A stretch of DNA of 64,000 nucleotides from Micrococcales bacterium 31B (GCA_022803075.1 JAFFTF010000003.1:100037-164036), one strand, 5' to 3'. Counted from the first letter of the stretch, positions 9,374-19,183 are shown. Notes: generated by a model not told the origin, from the letters alone. Numbers and translations: made by a program.

Positions 9374-9853
9374 CTAGTGGTGCGGTCGGATGTGATCGAA
9401 GATGACGCTCGTCTCTGTCGCGCCCACTTCGGGGTGGATCGAGAGGTGTTCGACCACGAAGTGGCGCAGGTCGTCGCTGTCGCGAGCCGCGATGTGCACC
9501 ATGAAGTCGTTGGTGCCGCCGAGAAAATACACGGCCAGCACCTCGGGCAGGGCCTTCATGCGCTCCATGAAGGCGGGTATCTGCTCGCGGGCTCCCGCCT
9601 GAATGCGCACGCTGATCATGGCCTGCAGGGGGCGGCCGAGGGCGCTCGGGTCGACGTCGATCGTGAACCCCTTGATCACGCCGGTCTCGACCAGGTGGCG
9701 GATGCGGCCGAGGCACGTGGACGGCGCGATGCCGACGGCCTCCGCGATGGCGCTGTTGGGCATGCGGGCGTTGAGTGCGAGCAGGTCGAGAATGTGCCGG
9801 TCGACCCCGTCGAGTGGGGTGATGCGCGGAGTGGCGTAGGGTACGTCGCTCAT
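9374..9853 (-). CDS. Lrp/AsnC-family transcriptional regulator
   Basis: 159 residues. The N-terminal AsnC helix-turn-helix spans ~15-65 (DGVDRHILDLLALNARMPNSAI, IAPSTCLGRIRHLVETGVIKGF) and the RAM ligand-binding domain ~75-150 (VLAVYFLGGTNDFMVHIAARD). The family senses amino acids as an octamer. Actinobacterial AldR, of this family, controls alanine dehydrogenase, and ald lies 1.6 kb away beyond the sulfatase. The start overlaps the sulfatase stop by 4 nt, so the regulator is the second gene of that operon. Confidence 0.9.
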   Translation of the reverse strand: MSDVPYATPRITPLDGVDRHILDLLALNARMPNSAIAEAVGIAPSTCLGRIRHLVETGVIKGFTIDVDPSALGRPLQAMISVRIQAGAREQIPAFMERMKALPEVLAVYFLGGTNDFMVHIAARDSDDLRHFVVEHLSIHPEVGATETSVIFDHIRPHH

Positions 9854-11280
9854 TGGGGCACCGCCGCGGCTTCGTCGGGCCGGTAGGCGAGCTCGCGCCG
9901 CAGGGCCTCGCGGAGGCGGTCGCGAGCGGCGAGGTGATCTGGTTCGGGTCCGCCTGGCGCACGCAGCAGGCAGGTGGTTTCGTCGGGGTCGTCGTGCAGG
10001 TCGAAGAGTTGTTCGGTGCCGGGGCCCGCGAGCAGCACGTACTTGAAGCGGTGGTCGCGGATGAAGTGAATCTGGAACCCCCAGGCCTCGTGTTCGCCGC
10101 GCAGAAACTCGCGCGAATCAACTCGTGAACCAACCCCAGTGCCCCCGCGCACGACCCGAGCGAGCGAGCGTCCGTCGCAGCTCTCGGGCACGGGCAGGCC
10201 CGCGAGGTCGAGCAGGGTGGGCATGACGTCGGCGAGGTCCACGAGCTCGCGGCTATGGGTGGGCTGCGTGTAACGGGGGTCGACCAGCACGAACGGCACG
10301 CGCGCCGAACCCTCGTAGGGCAGTCCCTTTTGCGTGAGGTCGTGGTCGCCCAGCATCTCGCCGTGATCGGCGGTGAACAACACGATCGTGTTGTCGAGCA
10401 GTCCGTGCTCACCGAGCACCTCGCTGAATCGCTGCCACAGTAGATCAATGTGGGTCATCAGCCCGTAATACCCCACCCGAGCCCGGCGCAGATCGTCGTC
10501 GCGCAACCGGCCCACCTTGGCTCCCGTCTCGCCCTCGACCCGCCACGCAGCATAGTCGCCCCGCCAGTTGCCGCGCGGCACCGCGGGCATCTCGCTCGCC
10601 ACCTCGGCGTAACGATCCCACGCCCACTGCGGCGGGTCGAGCGGCGGGTGCGGGCGATGAAAGCTGAGGTTCAGAAAGAACGGCACCGTCGGGTCGCGAC
10701 GCTCCACAAACTCGACAGCGCGCTCGATCACCCACGAGCTCGGGTGGGAGTGCTCCGAATACTGCCAGGGCCGCGCGTCGAGCGTGTTGCAGTGCAACCC
10801 GCTCGACAGATAGTCGGCGCTGGGCCCCTCGCGTTCGCGCAGAAACCGCAGGTAGTCGTCGGTCGCCTCGTGGCGATGGTCGTGCCCGCGCGAGACGTGC
10901 AGGTACCCGTCGTGCAGTTCAACCTCCTCGAAACCGATGCGGTCACGCTCGGGCCACACGTGCAACTTGCCGATGCAGCGCGTCTGGTAGCCGCCACGCG
11001 TGAAGCTTGCGGCGAGCGTCTCCCCGCCGTGGGTCGCGGTAAACGGCACCTTGTCGCGATAACCCAGCCGCCCGTGCGTCCGCACCGTTTGCCCCAGCAT
11101 GAGGCTCACGCGAGCGGGCACGCACGTGGGGGTGGCCGAGTACGCCGACTCAAAGACGGTGCCGCGCTGCGCCAGCCGGTCGAGGCCGGGCGTGCGCACC
11201 ACCGGATGCCCCGCGCTGCCGAGGCAATCGGCGCGCCACTGGTCGGCGACTATCAAAATCACGTTCGGACGCTCGGTCAC
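9850..11280 (-). CDS. Type I sulfatase (formylglycine-dependent)
   Basis: 476-residue alkaline-phosphatase-superfamily sulfatase. It begins ERPNVILIVADQWRADCLG (metal Asp residues) and has the sulfatase signature C53-V-P55-A-R57, whose Cys must be converted to formylglycine by a maturase that is not in this window. Further motifs are GKLHVWP, SFHRPHPPLDPP and FTADHGEMLGDHDL. No signal peptide is seen, so it is probably cytoplasmic. GTG 11280 is chosen over the longer frame because AGGAGG sits seven nt upstream. The substrate is unknown. It is co-transcribed with an AsnC-type regulator. Confidence 0.88.
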   Translation of the reverse strand: MTERPNVILIVADQWRADCLGSAGHPVVRTPGLDRLAQRGTVFESAYSATPTCVPARVSLMLGQTVRTHGRLGYRDKVPFTATHGGETLAASFTRGGYQTRCIGKLHVWPERDRIGFEEVELHDGYLHVSRGHDHRHEATDDYLRFLREREGPSADYLSSGLHCNTLDARPWQYSEHSHPSSWVIERAVEFVERRDPTVPFFLNLSFHRPHPPLDPPQWAWDRYAEVASEMPAVPRGNWRGDYAAWRVEGETGAKVGRLRDDDLRRARVGYYGLMTHIDLLWQRFSEVLGEHGLLDNTIVLFTADHGEMLGDHDLTQKGLPYEGSARVPFVLVDPRYTQPTHSRELVDLADVMPTLLDLAGLPVPESCDGRSLARVVRGGTGVGSRVDSREFLRGEHEAWGFQIHFIRDHRFKYVLLAGPGTEQLFDLHDDPDETTCLLRAPGGPEPDHLAARDRLREALRRELAYRPDEAAAVPQ

Positions 11281-11473
11281 GCTTGGCCTCCTGAGGGCGC
11301 GCCACGAGCCCCCGAAGGATGTTCGGGTTTCGGCCACGCTCTGTAACAATCTTCTAATAATTGGACGCCATATTCACGAGTTTCCGAATATCCATCACTC
11401 CTATTGCGCCCTTATTGCTCGAATCTTCACACTTGAGTGAACCGCGCTACAGCGCGACGACGAAGGAGTCATC

Positions 11474-12592
11474 ATGAAAATCGGCGTACCCAGCGAGATC
11501 AAAAACCACGAATACCGCGTAGCCCTCACCCCCGCAGGTGCCCACGAACTCACGGAGCACGGCCACGACGTGCTCGTGCAGTCGGGAGCGGGCGTCGGGT
11601 CGGGCATTAGCGACGACGATTACGTCTCGGCGGGTGCCCGCATTGCCCCCGACGCCGACGCCACCTGGGCCGAGGCCGAGATGATCATGAAGGTCAAGGA
11701 GCCCATCGAGCCGGAGTTTCATCGCATGCGGGAGGGCCAGACGCTCTTCACGTACCTGCACCTCGCGGCCGACCAGGCCTGCACGCAGGCGATCCTCGAT
11801 GCGGGCGTGACGGCCATCGCCTACGAAACGGTGCAGCTGCCGGATCGCTCGCTGCCCCTACTCGCCCCCATGAGCGAGGTCGCCGGACGCCTCGCGGTGC
11901 AGGTGGGTGCGTACCACCTGATGAAGCCCGTGGGCGGCAGCGGCACCCTGCTCGGCGGGGTCCCCGGCACGGGCCAGTCGCACGTTGTCATCATCGGCGG
12001 CGGCATCGCGGGCGAGCACGCGGCGCAGATGGCAATGGGTCTGCACGCGCGCGTCACCATTATGGACGTCAACCTCGCCCGGCTGCGCGAGCTCGATGCC
12101 CGCTACCAGGGTCGCCTCAACACCCTCGCGTCGACGAAGTTCGAAATCGCCGAACAACTTAGCACGGCAGACCTCGTGATCGGCTCGGTGTTGATCCCCG
12201 GCGCGAAGGCTCCCAAGCTGGTCACGCTCGACATGGTCGCGGGCATGAAGCCCGGCTCGATGCTCGTCGACATCGCCATCGATCAGGGCGGCTGCTTCGA
12301 GGGCTCGCGCGCCACGACGCACGCCGACCCCACCTTCACGGTCCACAACTCCGTCTACTACTGCGTGGCCAACATGCCCGGAGCCGTGCCCCACACGTCC
12401 ACGCGCGCGCTCACGAACGCGACCCTGCCGTACGCCGTGCGCCTCGCCGACCACGGCTGGCAGGAGGCCATGCTGGCCGACCCCGCGCTGGCGCTGGGCC
12501 TCAACGCGCATCACGGCACGCTCACGAACGAGGCCGTCGCGCGCGCCTGGGGGCACACCTTCATCGAGACGTCCTCCGTGCTGAAGCACTAG
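11474..12592 (+). CDS. ald: Alanine dehydrogenase
   Basis: 372-residue NAD-dependent L-alanine dehydrogenase (L-alanine to pyruvate plus ammonia). It starts MKIGVPSEIKNHEYRVALTPAG, has KVKEP (substrate-binding Lys), FTYLHLAAD (catalytic His), the Rossmann stretch VVIIGGGIAGEHAAQMA and NMPGAVPHTST near the C-terminus. GGAG precedes the ATG. The 190-bp AT-rich gap between it and the divergent sulfatase is the natural place for an AsnC/AldR operator. A hairpin follows the stop. Confidence 0.96.
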   Translation: MKIGVPSEIKNHEYRVALTPAGAHELTEHGHDVLVQSGAGVGSGISDDDYVSAGARIAPDADATWAEAEMIMKVKEPIEPEFHRMREGQTLFTYLHLAADQACTQAILDAGVTAIAYETVQLPDRSLPLLAPMSEVAGRLAVQVGAYHLMKPVGGSGTLLGGVPGTGQSHVVIIGGGIAGEHAAQMAMGLHARVTIMDVNLARLRELDARYQGRLNTLASTKFEIAEQLSTADLVIGSVLIPGAKAPKLVTLDMVAGMKPGSMLVDIAIDQGGCFEGSRATTHADPTFTVHNSVYYCVANMPGAVPHTSTRALTNATLPYAVRLADHGWQEAMLADPALALGLNAHHGTLTNEAVARAWGHTFIETSSVLKH

Positions 12593-12603
12593 ATTCGCAG
12601 ACA

Positions 12604-12640
12604 CGACCGCCGCTACCTGCTGAGAGGTAACGGCGGTCGC
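12604..12640 (+). terminator. Terminator of ald
   Basis: Inverted repeat CGACCGCCG-CTACCT ... AGGTAA-CGGCGGTCG starting 12 nt after the ald stop. The stem is 14 bp or longer with a short loop and no U-tract. Confidence 0.65.
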
Positions 12641-12654
12641 GCCATGTCGCCTGA

Positions 12655-12660
12655 CACAAT
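12655..12660 (+). promoter_or_regulatory. Candidate -10 element of the carbonic anhydrase (leaderless)
   Basis: CACAAT ends six nt before the GTG at 12667, and no Shine-Dalgarno is present. Confidence 0.35.
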
Positions 12661-12666
12661 ATTGGC

Positions 12667-13302
12667 GTGAATGAACATCGACCCGCTGTGACCCCCGCCG
12701 AGGCCTGGACCGCACTCAAAGAGGGCAACGCCCGCTTCGTGAGCGGCGAATCCCTCTACTTCGGGGCCGGCCTCCCCGGCCACTCACGCCACAATGTCGC
12801 GCAACGCCCGAGCGTCGTACTGTTCGGCTGCGCCGACTCGCGCGTCGCCGCCGAAATTATCTTCGACCAGGGCCTGGGTGACATGTTCGTGATCCGCACC
12901 GCGGGTCACGTCGTCGATTCGTCGGTGCTGGGCTCGCTCGAGTTCGCGGCCGCCGTGCTCGAAGTGCCCCTGGTTGTGATCCTCGGTCACGATGGCTGCG
13001 GCGCGGTGCGCGCCACCATCGACGCCCTCGACAACGGCGAGATCCCCCATGGCTTCATCCGCGACCTGGTCGAGCGCGTGGCACCCTCGATTCTCGAGGC
13101 GCGGCAGCAGGGCCACACCGACGCCGACGACCTGGGCGCCCAGCACGTGCACCTCACGGGCCGCCTGATTCTCGAACGCTCGCGCATCATCGCGGACCGC
13201 CTCGCGAGCGGCAAACTTGCGATCGCCGGCGTCACCTATCAACTCGCCGAGGGCAAAATTAAACTGCGCGGCTCGCTGGGCCAGATCGGCGAAGAGGCGT
13301 AA
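12667..13302 (+). CDS. Beta-class carbonic anhydrase
   Basis: 211 residues; interconverts CO2 and bicarbonate. The zinc ligands and catalytic dyad are visible: GCADSR (Cys, Asp-Arg), then GHDGCGAV (His and Cys). The N-terminal VTPAEAWTALKEGNARFVSG is typical. The start is GTG 12667. The 3' end overlaps the convergent M3-like gene by 44 bp, so the last ~14 codons are also antisense coding sequence. Confidence 0.94.
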   Translation: MNEHRPAVTPAEAWTALKEGNARFVSGESLYFGAGLPGHSRHNVAQRPSVVLFGCADSRVAAEIIFDQGLGDMFVIRTAGHVVDSSVLGSLEFAAAVLEVPLVVILGHDGCGAVRATIDALDNGEIPHGFIRDLVERVAPSILEARQQGHTDADDLGAQHVHLTGRLILERSRIIADRLASGKLAIAGVTYQLAEGKIKLRGSLGQIGEEA

Positions 13303-15607
13303 CCACCCCGTCGGGGGCCGGACGCCACGCGCCCTCCTCGGCACCGTAGAGTGCGGCCAGGTCGGCGGCCGCGTCCCCCGTGTTCGCGATGCTCAGGCAG
13401 CGTTCCCGCAGCCACGTGCCAAAGGTGCGCATATGCTGCTCGCCCGCGCGGCGTCCAAGATGCTGGCGCACGATGCGCTCGGCAATCACGTCTGCCCACA
13501 CCCGCGAGTAGTAACGGCCCGCAAAACTGCTCGCGAGGCCCTCGTGGAACAGGTGCGACGAGATGAACGGCGCGAGGGGCAGCAGCCCGAGCTCCTCCAC
13601 GAGGCCGCGTTCCACGGCCGTCGTGCGCGGGGCCTCGGCACCGGGTTCGAGCGTGTGCCAAGCCAGGTCTAGATAACCGTGGGCGAGGTCGCAGAGCCGA
13701 TCAATGGCCTGACCCCACTGACCGTGGCGGGCCACCCGTTCGAGGTCGCGGCGCGGAAGCGGCTCTCCCGTGCGCCAATGGCGCAGCACGCGGCCGAGCA
13801 CGCGCGGCTGATAGAGCAGTCGCGTATGCACAGAGCCCGCGATCGCGAGCAGCTCGCCCGGCAGGTCGACGCCGCGCCCACTGAGGTAGGCGCTGCGCGT
13901 GAAAATGGCGTGCAGGGCGCCGCCGAGCGCCGCGAAGAGCTGTTCGGCCTCGCGCAGGGTGAGCAGGCAGGGGGCGCCGGCCTCCGGCATTGCGACGTGG
14001 CCGGAGAGCACCACAATGGGCCGCTCGCGTTCGGAGGTGAGGCTCGGGTGCAGCACGGTGAAGTGGTCGGTCGGGTCTTTGGTGTCTCGCGCGAACGGGT
14101 CGAGAAACAGCAGGGCACGGCCCGTGTCGGGCTGGCCCGCGGTGTCGTCGAACACTTCCCACACGCTCACGTAGGGGTGGTAGGTGTCGATGTCGTGGCG
14201 GCGCACGAGTTCGAGGCCGTAGTTTTCGCGGGCGAGGGCCACGATGCCCTGACGCACGAACGTGTTGAGTTCAAGGTGTTCGCGCAGGGTCGCCGCGGCG
14301 AGGCCCATGCGCTCGTGTCGCACGACCTGCTGATAGTAGGCGAGGTCCCACGGTTCGCAATGTTCGATGCCGTCGCAGGCCGCGCGCAACCGCACCTCGT
14401 CGAGCTCGCGCACGGCGGCGGCCCGGCAGGCGGGCAGCATGGCGTCCAGCAGGGCCTTCACTTCGGCGGGGTTTGCGGCCGATTCGTGGCGCAGGGCAAG
14501 GTCCATGTACGTCTGCTCGCCGTGGGCCTCGGCGAGCGAGGCCCGCACAGCGGCGAGTTCGCGCACAATGCGCTGGTTGGCGCTGCGCGAGCGTTCGGAG
14601 TGCGCCGTGAACACGCGCTCGCGCACCTCTCGGTGGCGCAGGTGCGGGAGGTCTCGGGTCGAGGCGGTCACCGAGATGTCGAGCGGGGCGTGGTTGTCGC
14701 CGCGCACGGTGCCCACGCGGGTGGCGTGGTCAAGGTTGCGACTGAACTCGGCGGTGAGAGCGGCCGCGCGGGCGTGCAGTTGCGCAATGTGCTTGGATTC
14801 GTCGATGGGCAGCCCGGCGGCGTCGCTCGCGCTCTGTTCGAGGAGTCGCGCGAGCAGCCGGCCCTCGTCGGGCTCGAGCACCTCGTGTGTGGCGACAAAG
14901 GCGAGGCGCTGGCCCAGGATCGCGTCGCCGAGGCGCTGCGCGAGGTGGGCCTGAAACTGGGGTTCGAGCAGTTGGTGGAGCGACACGTGGGCCGGCTCGG
15001 CCCGCAGGGCGCGCAGAAACGCGAGGCTGCGCCGCACGCGATCGAGAGTGGCGAGCGAGTCTTCGAGCGGCACCACGGTGTTCGCGAACGTGGGTATCTC
15101 AGTGGATTCGGCCACCTCGCGCACGGTGTCACGGTCGTGGTCGAGCGCGGCATAGAAAGCCTGCATGACCGCGTCGCGGCTCAGTTCGGAGAAGTTTTCG
15201 AGCGGGTAGGGTCGCGGCAGCGGCCGGGAGAAGGGGTTGTGGCTCGGCAGGCCGGGCACCACGGAGTCGTGCTGGGCGGGCCCCACGGCCGCGAGCGCGA
15301 GCGGGGGGTGTGGGACGGACGCCAGGTACCCCGTTGCGGGGGTCGGCCCCGTGGGGCGGTCGGCGGGGTGACCGTCGCGGTGGTCACCTAGAAGAGCGGC
15401 ATGGCGATCGACGCCGCGCGCGCGAGTGGGTTGGCGGTGCTGGTTGGGCACCCCACGCTCAGCCTGAAGGCGACGAGTTTCCGGGTTCGTGGGCTTCCCG
15501 GTTTGGCCCGTGTTGCCCGTGTTGCCAGCATTGCCAGTGTTCCCAGTGTTCCCAGTGTTCCCAGTGTTGCCAGCGAGGTCCCCTGAGTTCGGTACTGCAG
15601 CGTCCAT
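13259..15607 (-). CDS. M3-family oligopeptidase homologue lacking the HExxH zinc site (predicted pseudoenzyme)
   Basis: 782 residues. From about residue 130 it follows the Dcp/oligopeptidase A plan: NPFSRPLPRPYPLENF, EIPTFANTVVPLEDS, PWDLAYYQQVVRHE, DIDTYHPYVSVWEVFD, LLFLDPFARDTKDPT, RPIVVLSGHVAMP, YYSRVWADVIAE. Where active enzymes have LFHEFGHALHG, this protein reads LFAALGGALHA (AALGG at 559-563), so both zinc His residues and the catalytic Glu are gone; the third ligand region (DLPGEL for DFVEFP) is also shifted. The frame is otherwise open. The first ~115 residues are an extra low-complexity region with GNT repeats. ATG 15607 follows GGAG; a start near residue 110 is possible. Function unknown. 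Confidence 0.85.
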   Translation of the reverse strand: MDAAVPNSGDLAGNTGNTGNTGNTGNAGNTGNTGQTGKPTNPETRRLQAERGVPNQHRQPTRARGVDRHAALLGDHRDGHPADRPTGPTPATGYLASVPHPPLALAAVGPAQHDSVVPGLPSHNPFSRPLPRPYPLENFSELSRDAVMQAFYAALDHDRDTVREVAESTEIPTFANTVVPLEDSLATLDRVRRSLAFLRALRAEPAHVSLHQLLEPQFQAHLAQRLGDAILGQRLAFVATHEVLEPDEGRLLARLLEQSASDAAGLPIDESKHIAQLHARAAALTAEFSRNLDHATRVGTVRGDNHAPLDISVTASTRDLPHLRHREVRERVFTAHSERSRSANQRIVRELAAVRASLAEAHGEQTYMDLALRHESAANPAEVKALLDAMLPACRAAAVRELDEVRLRAACDGIEHCEPWDLAYYQQVVRHERMGLAAATLREHLELNTFVRQGIVALARENYGLELVRRHDIDTYHPYVSVWEVFDDTAGQPDTGRALLFLDPFARDTKDPTDHFTVLHPSLTSERERPIVVLSGHVAMPEAGAPCLLTLREAEQLFAALGGALHAIFTRSAYLSGRGVDLPGELLAIAGSVHTRLLYQPRVLGRVLRHWRTGEPLPRRDLERVARHGQWGQAIDRLCDLAHGYLDLAWHTLEPGAEAPRTTAVERGLVEELGLLPLAPFISSHLFHEGLASSFAGRYYSRVWADVIAERIVRQHLGRRAGEQHMRTFGTWLRERCLSIANTGDAAADLAALYGAEEGAWRPAPDGVVTPLRRSGPASRAV
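15506..15573. repeat. 9-bp tandem repeat encoding (GNT)n
   Basis: About seven to eight copies of a 9-bp unit (CCCAGTGTT and variants on the + strand) that read Gly-Asn-Thr/Ala on the minus strand in the N-terminal region of the M3-like protein. Confidence 0.85.
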
Positions 15608-15938
15608 GTCAGCTCCATGTGTCGGCGTGGTTACTCCATGATAATTAATTGGGAAGATTTGCACAATCTATTTTACTGATAATTTTCCCGGAGCACTTTT
15701 CTATTTATGCAGTGGGTGCGCCAACACCCCTCCCGGCCGACCTCCCCACGGGCATTCGGCGGTACCGGGCACGCGTGCGTCCTGTGAAGGAAACCACCCA
15801 TCAGGCCCGCCCATATCCTGCCCGACTGCCCCCGCGACCCCGCGTTTCACGAAACAATAAGGCGCAACGACTCCCCTCGGCTCGGTCAAGCACCTGGCCA
15901 GGCAGTCCTCCTCACCCCCGATTCAAAGGAAAGAGACG
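15608..15938. other. Intergenic region between the M3-like gene and fumC
   Basis: 331 bp without a gene. 15640-15710 is markedly AT-rich (for example GATAATTAATTGGG and TTTTACTGATAATTTT) and probably holds divergent promoters. The rest is GC-rich and nothing else is recognised. Confidence 0.5.
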
Positions 15939-17348
<1,410 letters not shown>

Positions 17349-17357
17349 GTACCGCTC

Positions 17358-17393
17358 GTGAGGGCCCCCGCACCACTCGTGCGGGGCCCTCAC
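17358..17393 (+). terminator. Terminator of fumC
   Basis: Near-perfect inverted repeat GTGAGGGCCCCCGCAC ... GTGCGGGGCCCTCAC nine nt after the stop, with loop CACTC. Confidence 0.75.
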
Positions 17394-17426
17394 GCTTTGA
17401 GGAGCCCGGGCTGCTCGCCGGGTCGG

Positions 17427-18416
17427 CTACGAACCCATGCGCGACAATATGAGCGCCACGAGCGCAATGGTCACGCTCATGAGAGACGCGAACGGCACGA
17501 TGGCCTCCTTCACGAACGTAATGCCGCGAGAACCCTTGACCGGGACGTAGTAGTCCATCATGTCCTCGCTGACGTCGAGTTCGTTGGCGTTCGTCACGGT
17601 GCCCGAGAGGCCCTCACTGCGGGAGCAGTACAGCGCCACCAGGTCCGAACGCCCCACGGCCACGAGGGCAGCGATGTCGTGCAGGTAGAAGGCGTAGAGT
17701 CGGCGCGCCCGCTCGCCCGCGTGCCCGGTCGCATAGATTCCCGAAAATTCGTGGACGTATAAGGGGCAGATGACCGCGTAGGCGTAGCGCGCCGCGCGCG
17801 CCTGCAGCACGGGTGGCACCATGGGCGAAAACCACTGCATGGTGGCGAGGTTGAACAAGATGATCGAGGCTCGCGACACCTGATCGACCACCGCACCCGA
17901 ATCTGACCCACCCCAGCGCCGCAGGGTGCACAACTGCTGCGCGCAGTGCAGCACATAGTAGATAAAGCGCAGCCGCCGGGCCAGCACAAGATTGACGACG
18001 AACCCGATCAGCGCGGCAATGGTGAGGAGAGTTAGCACGCGACGAATCGCCGCGACCCAGGTGGGCAGGGCGCCGAAGATGTCGCCCCCAAACTCGAGGC
18101 CCAGCAGAATCAGCAGGCCCGCCAGGCCCGCCACCGCGCTGCCGATAAAGATGCGGCGGGTGAACCGGTAGGTGCGCCACGCGACCGCCTCGTCGGGCGC
18201 GAGACCCGTCGCTGGGTCGGACGCCGCCGCCCCCTCGGGCAGGTCGAGGTGCTGATTCGCCGGGGCATCGCTCGCGTTCGGCTGTTCGAGCAACCTCACG
18301 AGATACGCGGCGCGTTCTCGCTGCGGGAGGGCGAAACCCAGTTTGCGGAGCAGACCGCGGGCGGGAGGCGGGGCGTACTCCTCGAGCGCGACCGTGGGTG
18401 CGGAGCCGTCGGTCAT
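17427..18416 (-). CDS. Uncharacterised membrane protein coupled to uppS
   Basis: 329 residues, not assignable to a family I recognise. Two transmembrane helices lie in the middle (~120-145, FIGSAVAGLAGLLILLGLEF; ~155-180, VLTLLTIAALIGFVVNLVL) and one at the C-terminus (~303-325, FASLMSVTIALVALILS), with a hydrophilic domain of ~120 residues between helices 2 and 3 that contains many aromatic residues. The ATG at 18416 overlaps the uppS stop by 4 nt, so it is translated with the prenyl diphosphate synthase. A role in handling its lipid product is possible but only inferred from coupling. Confidence 0.7.
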   Translation of the reverse strand: MTDGSAPTVALEEYAPPPARGLLRKLGFALPQRERAAYLVRLLEQPNASDAPANQHLDLPEGAAASDPATGLAPDEAVAWRTYRFTRRIFIGSAVAGLAGLLILLGLEFGGDIFGALPTWVAAIRRVLTLLTIAALIGFVVNLVLARRLRFIYYVLHCAQQLCTLRRWGGSDSGAVVDQVSRASIILFNLATMQWFSPMVPPVLQARAARYAYAVICPLYVHEFSGIYATGHAGERARRLYAFYLHDIAALVAVGRSDLVALYCSRSEGLSGTVTNANELDVSEDMMDYYVPVKGSRGITFVKEAIVPFASLMSVTIALVALILSRMGS

Positions 18417-19183
18417 CCGCCAAACCGCCTCTCCCGCTGCGCGTAGTCGCGCAGCGCGCGCAGAAAATCGATCTCGCGAAAGCCCGGCCAGTAGGCGTCG
18501 CAGAAGTAGAACTCGCTGTGCGCCGACTGCCACATGAGAAACCCGCTGAGTCGCTGCTCTCCCGACGTGCGGATCAACAGGTCGGGGTCAGGCTGTCCCT
18601 TCGTGTACAGGTGGGCCGAGATGTCGTCCACGTCGATCTCCTGCGCCACCTGAGTCAGGGTCGCGCCCGACGCGGCGCGATCGCCGAGATAGGAGCGCAC
18701 GGCATCGGTGATCTCGCGACGGCCGCCATAGCCGACCGCCACGTTCACGGTGAGAGAGCAGGCCTCCGGGCCCGAGTCAGCGGCCCGCTGCAGTCGCTCG
18801 GCGATGGCCTCGGGCAGGACGTCAAGGGCGCCGACGACCTTCACGCGGTAACGGGAGCCGTCTCCCGCTGCGGCGATCTGCTCGACGATGTCGCCGATAA
18901 TGCCGAGCAGGGCCTCCAATTCGGCGGGGCTGCGGCCCAGGTTGTCGGTCGAAAGCATCCATAGGGTGACGACCTCGACGCGGGCCTCCTCGCACCAGCC
19001 GAGGAACTCCAGGATCTTCTCCGCCCCCGCTTGGTGGCCCGCCGCGGCGTCCGCGCCCTGGTTGCGCGCCCAGCGGCGGTTGCCATCCATGATGACTCCC
19101 ACATGTCGCGGCCCACCTTCGGCCGGCAACCTGTTGCGCAGGCGCCGCATATACAGCAAACGCAAGAGATCGGTGACGAACAT
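18413..19183 (-). CDS. uppS: Isoprenyl transferase (cis-prenyl diphosphate synthase)
   Basis: 256-residue cis-prenyltransferase. HVGVIMDGNRRWARNQG holds the catalytic Asp and diphosphate-binding loop; TLWMLSTDNLGRS, NVAVGYGGRREI, PDPDLLIRTSGEQRLSGFLMWQSAHSEFYF and YWPGFREIDFL complete the family motifs. The setting (next to hlyIII, DUF255 and mca) matches mycobacterial Rv1086, a short-chain Z,E-farnesyl diphosphate synthase, rather than the long-chain decaprenyl enzyme, so the product may be short. GGAAGG precedes the ATG. Confidence 0.92.
   Translation of the reverse strand: MFVTDLLRLLYMRRLRNRLPAEGGPRHVGVIMDGNRRWARNQGADAAAGHQAGAEKILEFLGWCEEARVEVVTLWMLSTDNLGRSPAELEALLGIIGDIVEQIAAAGDGSRYRVKVVGALDVLPEAIAERLQRAADSGPEACSLTVNVAVGYGGRREITDAVRSYLGDRAASGATLTQVAQEIDVDDISAHLYTKGQPDPDLLIRTSGEQRLSGFLMWQSAHSEFYFCDAYWPGFREIDFLRALRDYAQRERRFGG

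Noticed and set aside
9054-10448. 464-codon minus-strand frame containing PPRQRKVPP repeats
   Set aside because: It crosses the tandem repeat, the AsnC gene and part of the sulfatase in a different frame; the repeat peptide is a by-product of the DNA repeat.
13679-15391. 570-codon open frame antisense to the M3-like gene
   Set aside because: Its residues are Gly/Val/Arg-rich without family motifs, while the opposite strand matches M3 peptidases throughout.
13259-15607. Frameshift or decayed pseudogene explanation for the M3-like gene
   Set aside because: The frame is open over the full family length, flanking motifs on both sides of the lost zinc site are in the same frame, and there is no premature stop.
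17358-17393. Attachment-site or integrase target after fumC
   Set aside because: The inverted repeat is a simple terminator hairpin, with no tRNA or direct repeat partner in the window.
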